Origin: Micractinium sp. NFX-FRZ
Lineage: Eukaryota; Chlorophyta; Trebouxiophyceae; Chlorellales; Chlorellaceae
DNA: 64,000 bases
Direction: 5' to 3'
Assembly (NCBI GenBank): GCA_029339195.1
Contig: JAPTJF010000292.1
Coordinates: 16,035 to 80,034, forward strand
Of the stretch, positions 46,252 to 57,670 are shown piece after piece (position 1 is the first letter of the stretch; every line of letters starts with the position of its first letter). The translations under genes were made by a program, and so were the position numbers. Under the pieces are notes generated by a model. That model did not search any database. It worked only from the letters and a program-made list of their open reading frames with translations, and was not told the origin of the DNA.

Positions 46252-49144
46252 ATGTCGGGATCAGGTGGGTGCAGTGTGAAAGGCCCGGACATGCGTCCGG
46301 GCTGTTGCGGCGCTGTCGCTGGCCGTTGTCGCAGCTCATCAGCCCGCCTCGGCTGTCTACAAGCCCAGGAAGAAGTGTCAAGAGCAATGAACATGGCGGG
46401 GACGCCCGCCGTCACCACAACCCGTCACCACAGCACCATCACCGCCACTGCCGTTCTCCTGCCGCTGGCCGTGCTCCGCTCCTCCAGGTTTCCGCGGCGT
46501 GTCTGCTGACCAGGACTCGCGCTTCTCCAACAAGGAGAAGAAGCTGCTCAAGGTGGGTGCTCGTCCAGTGGCGATTGCACGAGCCGTCTGCACACCATAA
46601 TGGTTTGTGCCCTGTCCCACCTAGCTGAACATGCTGCCGCCTGCACGCGGAGACCTCTCCTCCACCTCGCGCCGCAAGCCTGCACCCAGCGTCCCCCGCA
46701 CCCTCCGCCCCTCCCCGGCCCTCAGGCCATGAAGTTCCCTGCCGAGTTCTCCACCAAGGTGGACCTCACCAAGGTGAACTGGGACACCATGAAGCCGTGG
46801 GTTGCCAAGCGCATCACAGAGCTGCTGGGTGGGCTGGAGGACGACGTGCTCATCGCCTACGTCATCGAGCAGATCGAGGGCAAGAAGGTGGGTTGATGTG
46901 CGTGCACGTTGAGGGGCTGCAGCAAGCGGGTGCATGGGGTGGGCGAGGGGTTGCCCTCCTCCATAGTAGGTGGGTGAGCGGTGGAGTACTTGGCGAGTCG
47001 GGGGCAGGCTGCTCACCACGAAAGCACGCTTTGTTTTACAACGTGCTAACCTCCTGCGGCGTGGGGCAGACTGAGGGCAACGTGGTGGGTGGGCGCGGAT
47101 AGTGGTGGCGGCGGGCGAGGGGGATGCGGCAGGCGCAGGAGGAGCGAGGCGCTCTGCAATGGGCGTGCGTATGATGCAGGCATCGCAGTCAGTCATCTGC
47201 AGGGGCATCGCAGAGCGGCCAGAGGGGATGCCAGGCAACTGCAGGGGCTGTGCAGAGCGTGTGCGACAACCCAAGTCAGCCATGCCGGCTTCACAAGTCG
47301 ACACATGTGGACACGGACACAACTATTGATGTATGGGCCCCCTCCACCTACCGGCTGCTTCCGTGGTGCAGACGGTGGACCCACGGCAGCTGCAGATCTC
47401 GCTGACGGGCTTCCTGGAGAAGAACACCAGCCTGTTCTGCAAGGTGGGTGCAGGCAGGGAGGAGGGCTGGGTGGGAGGGGCGGGCATGCACCCGTGCGTG
47501 TGGCTGGGCAGGTGCCCGCCTGAAAGACACAGCGTGTCGCGTGTGCATTTTCTGTTGAGCTCGCGTGTGCAAGGCATGGTGTGGGGCATGCAATGCAGCG
47601 GGGCCTGAGCTCAGTGCTTCATCTGGACGGAACTCACTGTCTGTGCTACCGGTGCCTCCGGCCTGCCTGCCCGCCGCCTGCAGGAGCTGTGGCAGCTGCT
47701 GATCAGCGCCAACGAGACGGGGACGGGCATCCCGCAGCGCTTCCTGGATGAGAAGGCGGCGGAGATGAAGCGGCTGAAGGAGGAGGAGGAGCGGGTGCAG
47801 GTGGGCGGGCGGGAATGCAGGCCCTTGTGGTGGGGTCAAGTTGGGATTACTGGGTGGTGGGGCTCATCTGGTGAAGACAAGAGGGAGGGGGGAATGCAGC
47901 TGCTGGGAAGGAGGAGCAGTGAATGAGCAGCAGCAGGGATACCAGCCTGTAGTCAGCAGTTGGTGGCAGGGCAACGACCCGCATCCACAAATGCTGCAAA
48001 TACGTTCCCAGCGACACTGGTCTCATGATCACCAACCACCCTCCTCGCTTGTGCCCACCCTCCTGCCCTTGTGTCAGGCACAAATGCGCGAGGCCATCGC
48101 GCGGCGGCAGCAGGAGGCACGCGAGGCTTTGGAGCGGCAGCGGGCCGAGGCGGAGGCTCGGGCGCGGGACGAGGAGGAGCGACAGCTGGAGCTGAAGCGG
48201 CAGCGGGAGGAGATGTGAGTGGCATTGCGTGCTGGGCATACGTTTCCCGCCTTTTGGGTTTGCTTGCAGCTTGCTGGCGAGGGAGGCGCGTCAGCTGGAG
48301 CCGAAGCGGGCAATGGCAGGAGGCGCGGGTAGCCTAGCGTGCCTTGCATCTGCTTCTGGCTGCCTCAGGTGCTCCCGCTGCTTGCCCGTGTTGGCGGGCG
48401 CTGGTGGCTGCACACAGCATTCCCCACTACCCCCGCACCGCCTTGCTGCTGGTCGCATGGTCAGGACTGGCCTTCTGTTTTAGCTGCATCTCGGTGCGTA
48501 CTGTTCAGGGCTCTTAACCTTGCACTTGCTCCTGCCGGTCTTGCTGCTCCTGCAGGGATCGCAAGTATGAGGAGGCGCGCAAGCGGCAGCTGGAGGAGCG
48601 GGGCGGCCGCAGCCGCAGCCGCAGCAGGGACCGGCGCCGGCGGTCGAGCAGCAGGGACCGCCGGCGCCGGCGGTCACGCAGCAAGGACCGGCGGCGCAAG
48701 AGCCGCAGCCGCAGCCGCAGCCGGGACAAGCGCAGGCGACGCAGCAGCAAGAGCCGCGAGCGCGAGCGGCGGCAGAAGCGGCGCAGCAGGAGCCGGGACC
48801 GCCGGCGGCGGCGCAGCCCAAGCCGTGAGGCAGCAAAGCGGGAGGGCTCAGAGTCGCCCGCACGCAAGCGGGAGGGGTCGGAGGACAGGAAAGAAGAGGA
48901 CAAGGAGCGGGAGCAGTCGCCGGCTGCCAAGGCGGCATCGGACGACGCGGCGGCAGCGGAGAAGGGCGGCCAGTCTGGGGATGAGAAGGGCAGGGGTGTC
49001 TCCCCGGCTCCCTCGGGGAGCAGTGGCAGCAGCGGCAGCAGTAGCAGCAGCAGTGACAGTGGCAGTGATGAGGATGGCGATGATGACAAGGCGCAGGTGG
49101 AGCGGCAGGCACGGGAGAAGGCACTGGCCAGCCTGGGCAAGTGA
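46252..49144 (+). CDS. SRRM1: PWI-domain RS-rich splicing coactivator, SRRM1/SRm160 type
   Basis: Bridges SR proteins and snRNPs in the spliceosome and the exon-junction region; nuclear. Seven exons (46252-46264, 46488-46552, 46726-46887, 47372-47443, 47684-47800, 48078-48214, 48556-49144) give 385 in-frame codons. The start MSGSGFRGVSADQDSRFSNK plus EKKLLK is the family signature. The PWI domain spans residues 27 to about 105 (VDLTKVNWDTMKPWVAKRIT, ELLGGLEDDVLIAYVIEQIE, LTGFLEKNTSLFCKELWQLL). A charged helix, EAAEMKRLKEEEERVQ to ARDEEERQLELKRQREE, follows. The last exon holds the RS domain (repeated RSRS, RDRRRRRS), then an acidic, serine-rich tail ending ALASLGK. It is shorter than the animal protein because the RS region is brief. 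Confidence 0.93.
48279..48312 (+). repeat. Copy of an exon end in the SRRM1 intron
   Basis: The exon reads GAGCGACAGCTGGAGCTGAA, then GCGGCA, at about 48177-48202. In the intron 48215-48555, 48285-48310 reads GCGCGTCAGCTGGAGCCGAA, then GCGGGCA. The copy lies 108 bp downstream of the original. Confidence 0.8.
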
Positions 49145-49462
49145 GGGCTGAAAAGCGAGAGGGAGGACGCCCGCCGCATTCTGATCTTGAGGGCGGTGGC
49201 TCCACACCTTCTGCCATGCATTGCCGCTGCCTGTTGTCTGTTGTCTGCTAAAGAGCTTTACTGCTCGACCTTCGTGTTTACACAACATTGGACAGAGCGG
49301 TACACCAGCAAGGGCCACCGACGCAGGAATGAGACAAAACGGAGGGGTGGGTACTGGCCATGGCCGGTCATGGCAACTCAGGCTGCTGGCAGGCTGCTGC
49401 AGTGCGCATAAAAGGTTCAGGCTGCAAGCAGGGAAGGCCGTAAGGTCCCCTGGGGGGCACGC
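49145..49462. other. Convergent intergenic region
   Basis: Holds the 3' ends of the splicing-factor gene and UTP6. No gene or RNA was recognised. Confidence 0.6.
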
Positions 49463-52400
49463 CTAGGCCAGCAATGCAGGCTGCAGCTTGAAGCGCAGCT
49501 GATACGCAGCCTCAAATGCCTCGGGTGCCTGCAGCGCCTTGCGTGCTTTCCAATACACTGCAGCCGTGTCGTTGTGCCGCCCCCGCCCCGCATGCCACTC
49601 AGCATAGAGCAGCCACAGCTGCACGTCATGCGCGCCATAGGCGTCCGTGGCTGCCTCAAACAAATCCGTCAGCTGGCGGGAAGACAGAGGGGCACTGCTG
49701 CTGGCGGCAGCACCGCCGCCGCTGCTGCTGCCGCCTCCGGCCGCCTGGCTGCTGCCCGCCGCAGCCGCTGCTGCAGAGACCTGGGCCTCTAGGCGCAGCA
49801 GGCAGCGGAAGAAGTCGCCGCCGGGCGGGGGCAGCGGCAGCAGTGCGCGGTAGAGGGCACGTGCCGCCGCGATGCCGCCTGAGGCATGCAGCGCAGACAG
49901 TAGCGCTGCCGCCACAGCGCCCAGGCCACCCTGCACAACAGTGAAAGAGGCAGGCAGCGACCGAGGGATTAGTGGGCGGCAAGCCATACACAAGGCAGGC
50001 AAGGCTCTTCTGGTGTGCAATCCTGGCATAGCAGGGCAGCGGAGCACGGCAGCACCTCGCTCGCTCTCTGCTGGCCCCCCTCCCAACCAGCCCTTGGCGC
50101 TGGCCCAACATATGCTCGCACAGCAAGGGCAGAAATTGGCGGCAGTTGCGCACCTCCACAGGGCCCTTGGACTGGCGCAGTGTCGCCTCCACCAGGAGCT
50201 CCGACAGCCCCCTGAGGGAGCACCCTCCCCCGTTGACTATGTTGATGGCGGTGAGCCAGAGGCCGGGCACGGCATCTGCAGCAGGCACAGCGCGCAGCGC
50301 CTGCAGTGCCAGAGCCTCGACCCGGCGCCGCGCTGGGGCCGCGCTTTGCGGCGTGTCGGCTGCCGACGTGCCTGGCAGCGCGCCGGCAGCCCCACGCTGC
50401 ATGCCCGGCCCCTCCTCCTCCTCGCTCTCGCTGCCACTGCCGCTGCCGGCGCCGCCGCCGTTGTGCTGCTGCTGCGCCTGCTGTGCCTCCTGCCCGCTGG
50501 CGCCCTCTGCCAGCTGGTCGGCAGCCAGCACCGCCTCCAGCAGCAGCCGCTGCTGCCAGAGCGCCGCCGAAAGAGGCAGCGCATCCGTCCCGGCACGTGC
50601 CACCGCCAGCGCAGCATGCGAGTCGCCGTGGTGCAGGAAGAAGGCAATGCTCCCCAGCCGCATCTCTTCCGTCAGCAACCCATCAGCGCCCGCCTCCTCC
50701 AGAGCCTCCTGAGTGCGCAGCCGCAGCCAGCCAGCCGCCTCTGCCACATCCCGTGCCTCCTGGCCTCCCGCCTGACCTGCTGCGCCTCCTGTTGCACCGG
50801 CGCCGCCCTCGATGCTGCTGCTGGTCGCCCTGTCCAGCTCGGCTGCCTGCTGCTGCAGGAAGGCCAGCAGGAGGGCCACTAGCTCTGAGGAGGGGGCTGC
50901 CTTCAGGCCTTGCTCATACACGCCCACTGCTGCGCGCGCCGCCGCCAGGCGTGCGGCCGCAGGGGGGCGGGCCGGCAGCGCCAGCACGTGCCGCCGTGCG
51001 CGCAGGTCCCAGGCCTGGGGGCTGTCCCCAAAGTCACGCGCCACACTGTCATAAATCGCCTCCTGTCAGGGGGTGGGATGTTGAAGTGTGGGCGGTAATG
51101 GTGTGAGCGTGGATGGTGGGTGGTGCAGCGCGTGTAGTGGGCAAGGCAGACGAGCGGGCAGAAGGGAGGTGTTGTTGGAGTGTGTGCAGGGGCGGCGCGG
51201 CCGGTCAAGGGCACTGTGCACGCCACCTCTCCAGCAGTGCGGCATAACAAAGCACAGCACGGCACGGCACATCAGATGACGCCACTCCACAGCACCACAA
51301 AAGCAGCAACCACACACACGATGCACTCGGCACAGTACAGGGCAGCACACGCCGCCGCCCCGTTAGACCACAGCACAGCGCAGCGCAGCGCAGCGCACCT
51401 CCAGGCCCGCCTTGCCCGGGAAGTCCAGCGGCGCCAGCAGCTCCAGGAACTTTGCCCTGAAGGGGATGGAGCGCGGCTCCGCTGCAATGGCGGAGCGGTA
51501 CACCACCCCGGCCACCGCGCCGTTGAGCACGGCAGCCACAGCGGCCGCTGACTCGTCGCCCCCCTCCTCGCCCTCCTCGCCCTCGCCGCCCTCTGCGGCA
51601 GCAGCACAGGAATAGGGAGCGGGGTGAGGCAAGCGAACGACTGTGCCAGTCAAAAGACAGACAGCGCAGGAAGGACTGCTGCCTGCATGCCAAACGCGCT
51701 TGCGTTGCCTGCTGCACTCCCACCTTGCTCCACTCGTGTTAGCGACCCACGCCACCTCCCAGTTCGCTTGTTCCGGTTCTGCGCCCACTCCACAAACAAT
51801 GGAACACTGCCAGCACGCTAATACAGCTACAGCCCCGCCCCTCCCGCCGCTCACCACCCATCAGGTCGTCATCTCCCGCGGCAATGCCCAGCACGCGGCG
51901 CCGCTCGCGCAGGCGCAGCGCGTACAGCAGCTCCAGTCGGAAGTACTCGTGCCACAGGGCGGGGGCGTGCTTGCACATGCGCAGGCCGCGCTGCAAGCGG
52001 GCAGTGGTGCAAGCAAAGATGGGGGCAGGAAGGTTTGGGTGCGGGCCCAGCAGGGGTGCTGCTGCAGCGCGGCTGGGCTCATCAGGCAGGCAGGCAGGCA
52101 CACCCGTGTACCACCCAACGTGCGCTTTACATCCCAAACCACACGACGACCATCCGGTTGCCTGCCCGCCCGTCTCCCAGCTCCCGGCTTCACCTGCATG
52201 AGCGCGCGCGCCGCCGCCGCGTTTTGGTTGGCCTCAAACTCCCAGGCAGCGGCGTAGGTCCACAGGGCGGCGCTGCCGGAGTGCAGCTGCAGCGCCTTTG
52301 TGAGGACGCGCGACATCTGGCGGCCGCTGCCGCTGGCCTGGCAGAAGCGCAGCCAGCGGGACCACAGGTCCAGGTCACCCCTGCAACCAATATGGGTTTT

Positions 52401-53549
52401 GATAACTAATGAAGACGCACATGCGCAGTGCGGCAGTGCTGTTGGAAAGTGAGTGCTCGCAGCACACCGGCTCGTGCTCAGCGAGCCAACGTGCAGGCTA
52501 GCAGCATGCCGCCCAGCATGGCACACTGGCTGCGCCAAGCCGCCGCCCTGCTTTCCTGCTCTGCCTAGCACTCCCCCCGCCGACCCAGCTGGAGTTTCCG
52601 GTGTGCTGTTTGCAGCCGAAGTGAATGCCCCGGCCCATCGCAACCGCACCGCCAGCACTTGTGACAAAGAAGCAGCAGCACAGCAACAAGCGCACCTGAA
52701 CTTGCGGGTGGCCCGCTCGTAGATGAAGTGGATGCGGCGGATGATGCAGAAGTCTGCCAGCGCCTTCTTGCCCGTGATGCCCCGGCTGCTGCGCCGCGCC
52801 TCCCGCAGCTCCTCCAGCTTGGACTCGTAATCAATGTACCTGCACACATTCAACGTGGCGCAGACACAAACGATTTGCAAAAAAGGTTGAGGAAAGCCAG
52901 CAGGACTGCTGCCAAGCGCAGCTCCTCCAGCTTTGCCGCGTCACTATGTCGACACGATGTACAGAAAGCAGGGAGGCTGGGTGCTGAGGTGGGTTTCTGA
53001 GTGATGCTGACCGGAGGCCGTGCCTCTGCAAGTGTGCGCCTGTGGCAGGATTGTCACACTGCCTGCTGCGCCCGCTCTGCGGGCCCAGCCACGCCACGCC
53101 ACGCCACGCCATGCCTGCCCCAGGTCAGTCCGCACCCAGCTCTGCCATGCGCTTCATAATGCTCTCTGGACCCTGCATGCTAACGCACAACCACTGTAAA
53201 ACCACTGCACCACACTGCAAACGATTTACACACAGCGTGCCCACCTCAGGTAATCCGCCTTGAGCGTGGCCATGCGCTTGAGCGCGTACTCAAAGTCCTG
53301 CCGGCGCTGCACAATGGCGCGGATTTCGGAGCGCGAGAAGTAGCCGCGCTCCTCCAGAGCCTCCAGCTCCGGCACCATCTCCTCCAGCAGGTACCTGAAA
53401 CAACATGGCACAACAGCACATCATACGGCTGGCAGAGTGTGGTGCTGAACGGTTTGCAAGGCTGCCGCCAGCCGCCGCCGCCGGCAGGCGGAACGCCTGC
53501 CTGCTGCCGCTGCCGCCGCCTGGGTGCCGCACCTGACGGTGTCGGCCAT
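49463..53549 (-). CDS. UTP6: U3 snoRNA-associated protein 6 (UTP6), HAT repeats
   Basis: Component of the UTP-B part of the small-subunit processome for 18S rRNA maturation; nucleolar. The first exon gives MADTV plus R across a GT-AG intron to YLLEEMVPELEALEERGYFS, then RSEIRAIVQRRQDFEYALKR and LKADYLRYIDYESKLEELRE, matching the UTP6 N-terminal signature. Next come ALADFCIIRRIHFIYERATR plus KFRGDLDLWSRWLRFC, typical HAT half-repeats, and ALQLHSGSAALWTYAAAWEF, EYFRLELLYALRLRER, AIAAEPRSIPFRAKFLELLA. The C-terminus contains LWLLYAEWHAGRGRH and ends RFKLQPALLA. A low-complexity acidic insert (EGGEGEEGEEGGDE) near 51590-51550 and an A/G/S-rich loop near 49740-49690 are lineage features. Divergent from lipoyl synthase with 304 bp between starts. 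Confidence 0.9.
52917..52950 (-). repeat. Copy of an exon start in a UTP6 intron
   Basis: CGCAGCTCCTCCAGCTT occurs exactly in the exon at 52804-52820 and again at 52917-52933 in the intron upstream of that exon. Weaker similarity continues (ACTATGTCGACACG against TCAATGTACCTGCAC). Confidence 0.7.
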
Positions 53550-53853
53550 GATGCCTCGTTTCTCTCACGATCCCGGCAGGGCCTTAGGGGGTGTGCAGCG
53601 CAGTGATGAGGGCTGGCCGGCTACAAACCAGCATGCAACAGCATGCAGGACGCTCCGGGCTGTGGGCGCCGTGCCGCGCAGCCTCTTCGTGCCTCCGAGC
53701 AATGCACTTGCGCGGCGAGGCGCCGTCGCGCCCTTCTTTCACGTGTTGAAAGGCTGCCAGCTAGGCGGCGTGCATGAGGGTGCCTCCCCTCTTCCTTGTG
53801 GCACAGCTTGCCACCCATTGTGCCCCCACGTTTCTGTAATCGCTCCGTACACA
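53550..53853. promoter_or_regulatory. Shared UTP6/lipoyl synthase upstream region
   Basis: Lies between the divergent starts of UTP6 and the lipoyl synthase gene, so it must contain both promoters. No TATA box or known element was recognised. Confidence 0.5.
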
Positions 53854-56800
53854 ATGCAGCGCGGCTCACGGTTGGCCAGGGGCCTTGGCCTGCTGGGCCG
53901 CTCCTTCAGTGCCGCCGCTGAGCCGGCAGCAGCAGTTGAAGCGGAGGAGGGCGTGGCTGCGGCTATCACGGGGCTCAGGCAGCGCCTGACGCAAGGTGCG
54001 GAGGTGGAGCCTTGGTGCGGCGGCCAGACCCACCGACGCTGGCGGCAGACGGAGGGTGGTGCAGCCTACGCATACATTTTGCTGAGCCGCGGTGAATCTA
54101 ATTGCTTTCTATATACTATCGGCTCTGCAGGGCCCGATTTGGGGGACTTCATTCGTGGCAGCGACATGGCCGGCTACTCAGTGCCTGCCCCCCTGCCAAA
54201 GGTGTGGTGAGGCTGGGTGAGGGTGGGTGAGGGCGGTGGCACAGCCGCTCGGCGCAGGGCCAAGACGCTTGCTCAATGCGCTCTGCAATGTCTTGTTTCC
54301 CCGCATGCCTTGGTCACTGCCTGCTCGCTCGCCTGCGTGCCTGCTTACTTTGGTTCCCCCGCAGCACACCCAACCCCTGCCCACATTTGCCTCACCCCTT
54401 GACGGCACCCTCGAGCTTCCTCAACCTGCTTCTGTGTGTGTTTCTGCTGAGCAAGCAGCACAGAGTTTGCTTGCTCCCGGGGCTCAACCTGTGACCTCGT
54501 CCCATCTCCTCCACCCCTTGCAGGAGAAGGTGCGCAAGCCGGAGTGGCTGAAGCGCGAGCTGCCGGGCGGCTCCGCCTATGCCGGCATCAAGTCCAAGCT
54601 GCGCGAGCTCAAGCTGGCCACTGTGTGCGAGGAGGCCAAGTGCCCAAACCTGGGGGAGTGCTGGAAGGGGGGCGAGGGGCACGCGGCCACGGCCACCATC
54701 ATGCTGATGGGCGACACGTGCACGCGCGGCTGCCGGTTTTGCGCGGTCAAGACGTCGCGCGCGCCGCCGCCGCTGGACCCGGCGGAGCCGGAGAACACGG
54801 CAAAGGTGGGGGGGCTGGGGCATGGTGGGGGGGATGGGGGGTTGGGTTTCCACCGTGGTTCGACTTTCGAAAGTTGCAGTGCTGCTCCTGCTGCCTGCTG
54901 CTGCCCCTGCTGCTGCCGGTCCACCTGCTGCTGCCGCCCAGCTCGCCCCCTGCCCCGCCCGCGTGCGCCAGCTGGCCACCTGCCCCCTCCTTGCCTCCCC
55001 GCTGCCCTGCTCCCCTCATCTGCTGTTTTGTCTTCTTCTCTAGACACACAGCTGGGGCCCTGAATGGTACAGACATCAGTGGATCAATGCTCGGTATGAC
55101 GCGCGCCTTCCTCCCTTCCCCCGGCCTTTCCTTTGTTCAGGCGGTGGCGGCCTGGGGCATTGATTACGTGGTACTCACTTCGGTGGATCGTGACGACCTG
55201 CCCGACGGCGGGGCCGCACACATTGCCGCCACCATCCGCCACCTGAAGGAGCAGACGCAGGGGCGGCTGCTGGTGGAGGCGCTGGTGCCCGACTTCCAGG
55301 TGTGTGTGCGTAGGGCTCGCTTTGCTCTCACACAGCCTGTCAGGTCCTTTCAGGGGGGTGAGGAACAGGCGCTGGTGCCCGATTGACTTCCGGGTGGGTG
55401 GCAGGGTGCGCAGGGTGGGCTGGTGCCAGCATGAGCAGGTTTTGGGGGGTGGGTGTGGCGGGACGTGGTTGGGAGGGGTGAGGCTGTTTGTTGAGGAATG
55501 TCTGGAGGGTGAGTGGAGGAAGGCGGAGGAGGGACGGCACGTAGGAGGGAGCGAAGAGAGGGAGAGGACTGCTACAGGGAGGAGCAGGGGAGGCGGCAGC
55601 GCTGCATATGCTTCCCCTGCTGGCCATGACTGCCAGCCTCCAACTCGGGCCGAATCCCCGTCCCCTGACTCGACCACCCGCCTCTGCCCCTGGCACTCCC
55701 CCGCTCTGCAGGGCAACCGGGAGTGCGTGGAGCAGGTGGCACGCAGCGGTCTGGACGTGTTTGCACACAATGTGGAGACGGTGAGTGGGGCTGTGTTCCT
55801 ATGCAAGGGGGTGGGGCCAGGTGCGTGCCCACGCCCTGGAGTGCTGAGTCCAGGCAGCAAAGAAAGAGAGGCGGGGTCAAGACCTGTTCTTACTGGTGGA
55901 GAAGCCATGTGCTTTGCAAGGAGGCGTGGGGCTGGCTGGGCTGACGCTGGCCTGGCAGCCGTGGGGGACCGCAGCCTGCAGCCTCGATAGTAGGCGGCTA
56001 GGTTGATAGTTGGCTCTCTGCATCTTGCCCCTGCTGCCGCCTCTCCCTGCACCGTGCCCTCCTCCCCTGCCGGCCCTCACCACCCCCGCCTCCCGGCCCT
56101 GCCCCCGCCCCCGCCGCTCTGGTCCATATCCCCCCGCAGGTGCCTCGCCTGCAGAGCATGGTGCGCGACCGGCGGGCCAACTGGGAGCAGAGCTTGGGGG
56201 TGCTGCGGGCGGCCAAGGAGTTTGGGGCTCGCGTGACCAAGACGTCAATCATGCTGGGGTGCGGCGAGCGGCCGGATGAGGTGGTGGCGGCGTTGCAGCT
56301 CCTCAGGTGAGTGCGGCGGGGGTGGGGCCTGGGAATAACATGCTGGGGAAGTGCTTGGTGTAGGAGTAAGATGCTTGGAGGTGCGGCGAGCGGCTAGGCG
56401 AGGTGGTGGCGGCGCTGCAGCTCCTCAGGTGGGCGGGGGTGGTAGGCCTGGGGTGGGCTAAGTTTATAAAATCATGAAGGTTAGGGTGCAGGGAGCGGCC
56501 AGGCGAGGTGGTGGCGGCGCTGCAGCTCCGCAGGCGGCGGGGCGGGCACACGAGGTGGTGAGCCGCATGCCTGCATCAATGTTCAGCTCACAGCCCTCCG
56601 GCTGCGCTCATGTTGCCCCCCCCCGCCTGCCACGTCACCTGCAGGGAGTCTGACGTGGATGTGGTGACCCTGGGGCAGTACCAGCGTCCCACCAAGCGGC
56701 ACATGGCGGTGTCAGAGTACGTGACGCCAGAGGCCTTTGCAGCCTACCAAAAGGTGGGGCGGTGGGCGGGGCTGGGCTGGGGTGGCAAGGGTGGGTCGGC

Positions 56801-57273
56801 GGTCCTGATTTTGGCAGTGCACCACGCACACCACAGTACCAGGTTGCCTGCCCAGCCTTGCAGTGCTGCGTGCTGTTGATGGTGCATGCTGTTGATGGAT
56901 GGGTGAAGCTGCCTCTGCATCCACCCTGCACTCCTGTGGTCGAGGAGCTGGGTTTCCTGTGTGTGCTGCCTGGCCTGCTCGCAATCTCCCTACCCACTGC
57001 CCTGCCTCCCCCCGAGGTTCTGGGCTTCTTGTACGCTGCCAGCAGCCTGCACCCCGCGGTCTCTAATCCACTGCCCTGTATTGGCTGTAACAATCTCTAC
57101 CCTGCCCCTCTGCTGCACCCCCGCAGGTGGCCGAGGACCTGGGCTTCCTGTACGCTGCCAGCGGGCCCATGGTGCGCAGCAGCTACCGGGCGGGGGAGTT
57201 TTACCTGAAGAACATGATCCGGCGGCAGCAGGAGGAGGAGGCCAAGGCAGCGGCCGCCGGGTTGGCGGCCTGA
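53854..57273 (+). CDS. LIP1: Mitochondrial lipoyl synthase (radical SAM)
   Basis: Inserts two sulfurs into octanoyl groups on E2/H proteins of pyruvate dehydrogenase and the glycine cleavage system. Eight exons (53854-53995, 54131-54201, 54524-54805, 55141-55299, 55712-55780, 56140-56306, 56645-56753, 57127-57273) give 382 in-frame codons, the family length. The start [20 protein letters not shown] has a mitochondrial-type basic presequence. The auxiliary cluster [13 protein letters not shown] (CX4CX5C) and the radical [13 protein letters not shown] (CX3CX2C) are intact, followed by [46 protein letters not shown] and the C-terminal [15 protein letters not shown] with the essential RSSY. Three introns carry exon-edge copies. 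Mitochondrial and not plastid is inferred from the presequence. Confidence 0.94.
55369..55397 (+). repeat. Copy of an exon end in lipoyl synthase intron 4
   Basis: The exon ends GCGCTGGTGCCCGACTTCCA, then G, at 55299. In the intron, GCGCTGGTGCCCGATTGACT, then TCCGGGTG, at 55370-55397 repeats it with a 3-base insertion, about 91 bp later. Confidence 0.85.
56381..56533 (+). repeat. Two tandem copies of an exon end in lipoyl synthase intron 6
   Basis: The exon ends ...GTGCGGCGAGCGGCCGGATG, then AGGTGGTGGCGGCGTTGCAG, then CTCCTCAG at 56306. The intron contains 56381-56428 (GTGCGGCGAGCGGCTAGGCG start, CTCCTCAG end with GTGGGC after it) and 56486-56533 (GTGCAGGGAGCGGCCAGGCG start, CTCCGCAG end). 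The unit is about 105-120 bp and includes the former donor and intron sequence. Confidence 0.92.
56937..57047 (+). repeat. Two copies of an exon start in lipoyl synthase intron 7
   Basis: The exon at 57127 begins GTGGCCGAGGACCTGGGCTT, then CCTGTACGCTGCCAGC. The intron ahead of it contains GTGGTCGAGGAGCTGGGTTT from 56937 and GAGGTTCTGGGCTTCTTGTA, then CGCTGCCAGC, from 57014. Confidence 0.9.
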
Positions 57274-57670
57274 AGCGGCCAGACAGCTGCCTCTGCGCCT
57301 GCCTGCCTTCCTGGCCTATGCGTTTCCCTGCTCAAAGTCATGCTCCGCCCTCCCTCCACGCTCCCGTTCTCGTGCTTGTTTGCTCTGCTGCTTTCATGCT
57401 CTGCCCGCTTTCGTCATTACCGCGCTACCCTGCTTGTACCACTCCTTAATGCTGCCATGTCCCCCCTGCCACCTCTTTCTCCCGCTGCCTGTTGTATCGA
57501 GTGCGCTGCACCACACCGCGCCGCACCCCTGTAGGCCCATTTTTTCCGCCCCTACTGCCTGGCACACGCACACCTGAACCTGCCACGTCGCATGGTGGCA
57601 CACAGTGCCAGATTTACATTAGCCTTTAACCCGCTGTTGGCACTACCCAGGCATCAAGGCGTTCCACTCA
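57274..57670. other. Convergent intergenic region
   Basis: Contains the 3' ends of lipoyl synthase and the MenG-like gene. Pyrimidine-rich; no gene or RNA was recognised. Confidence 0.6.
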
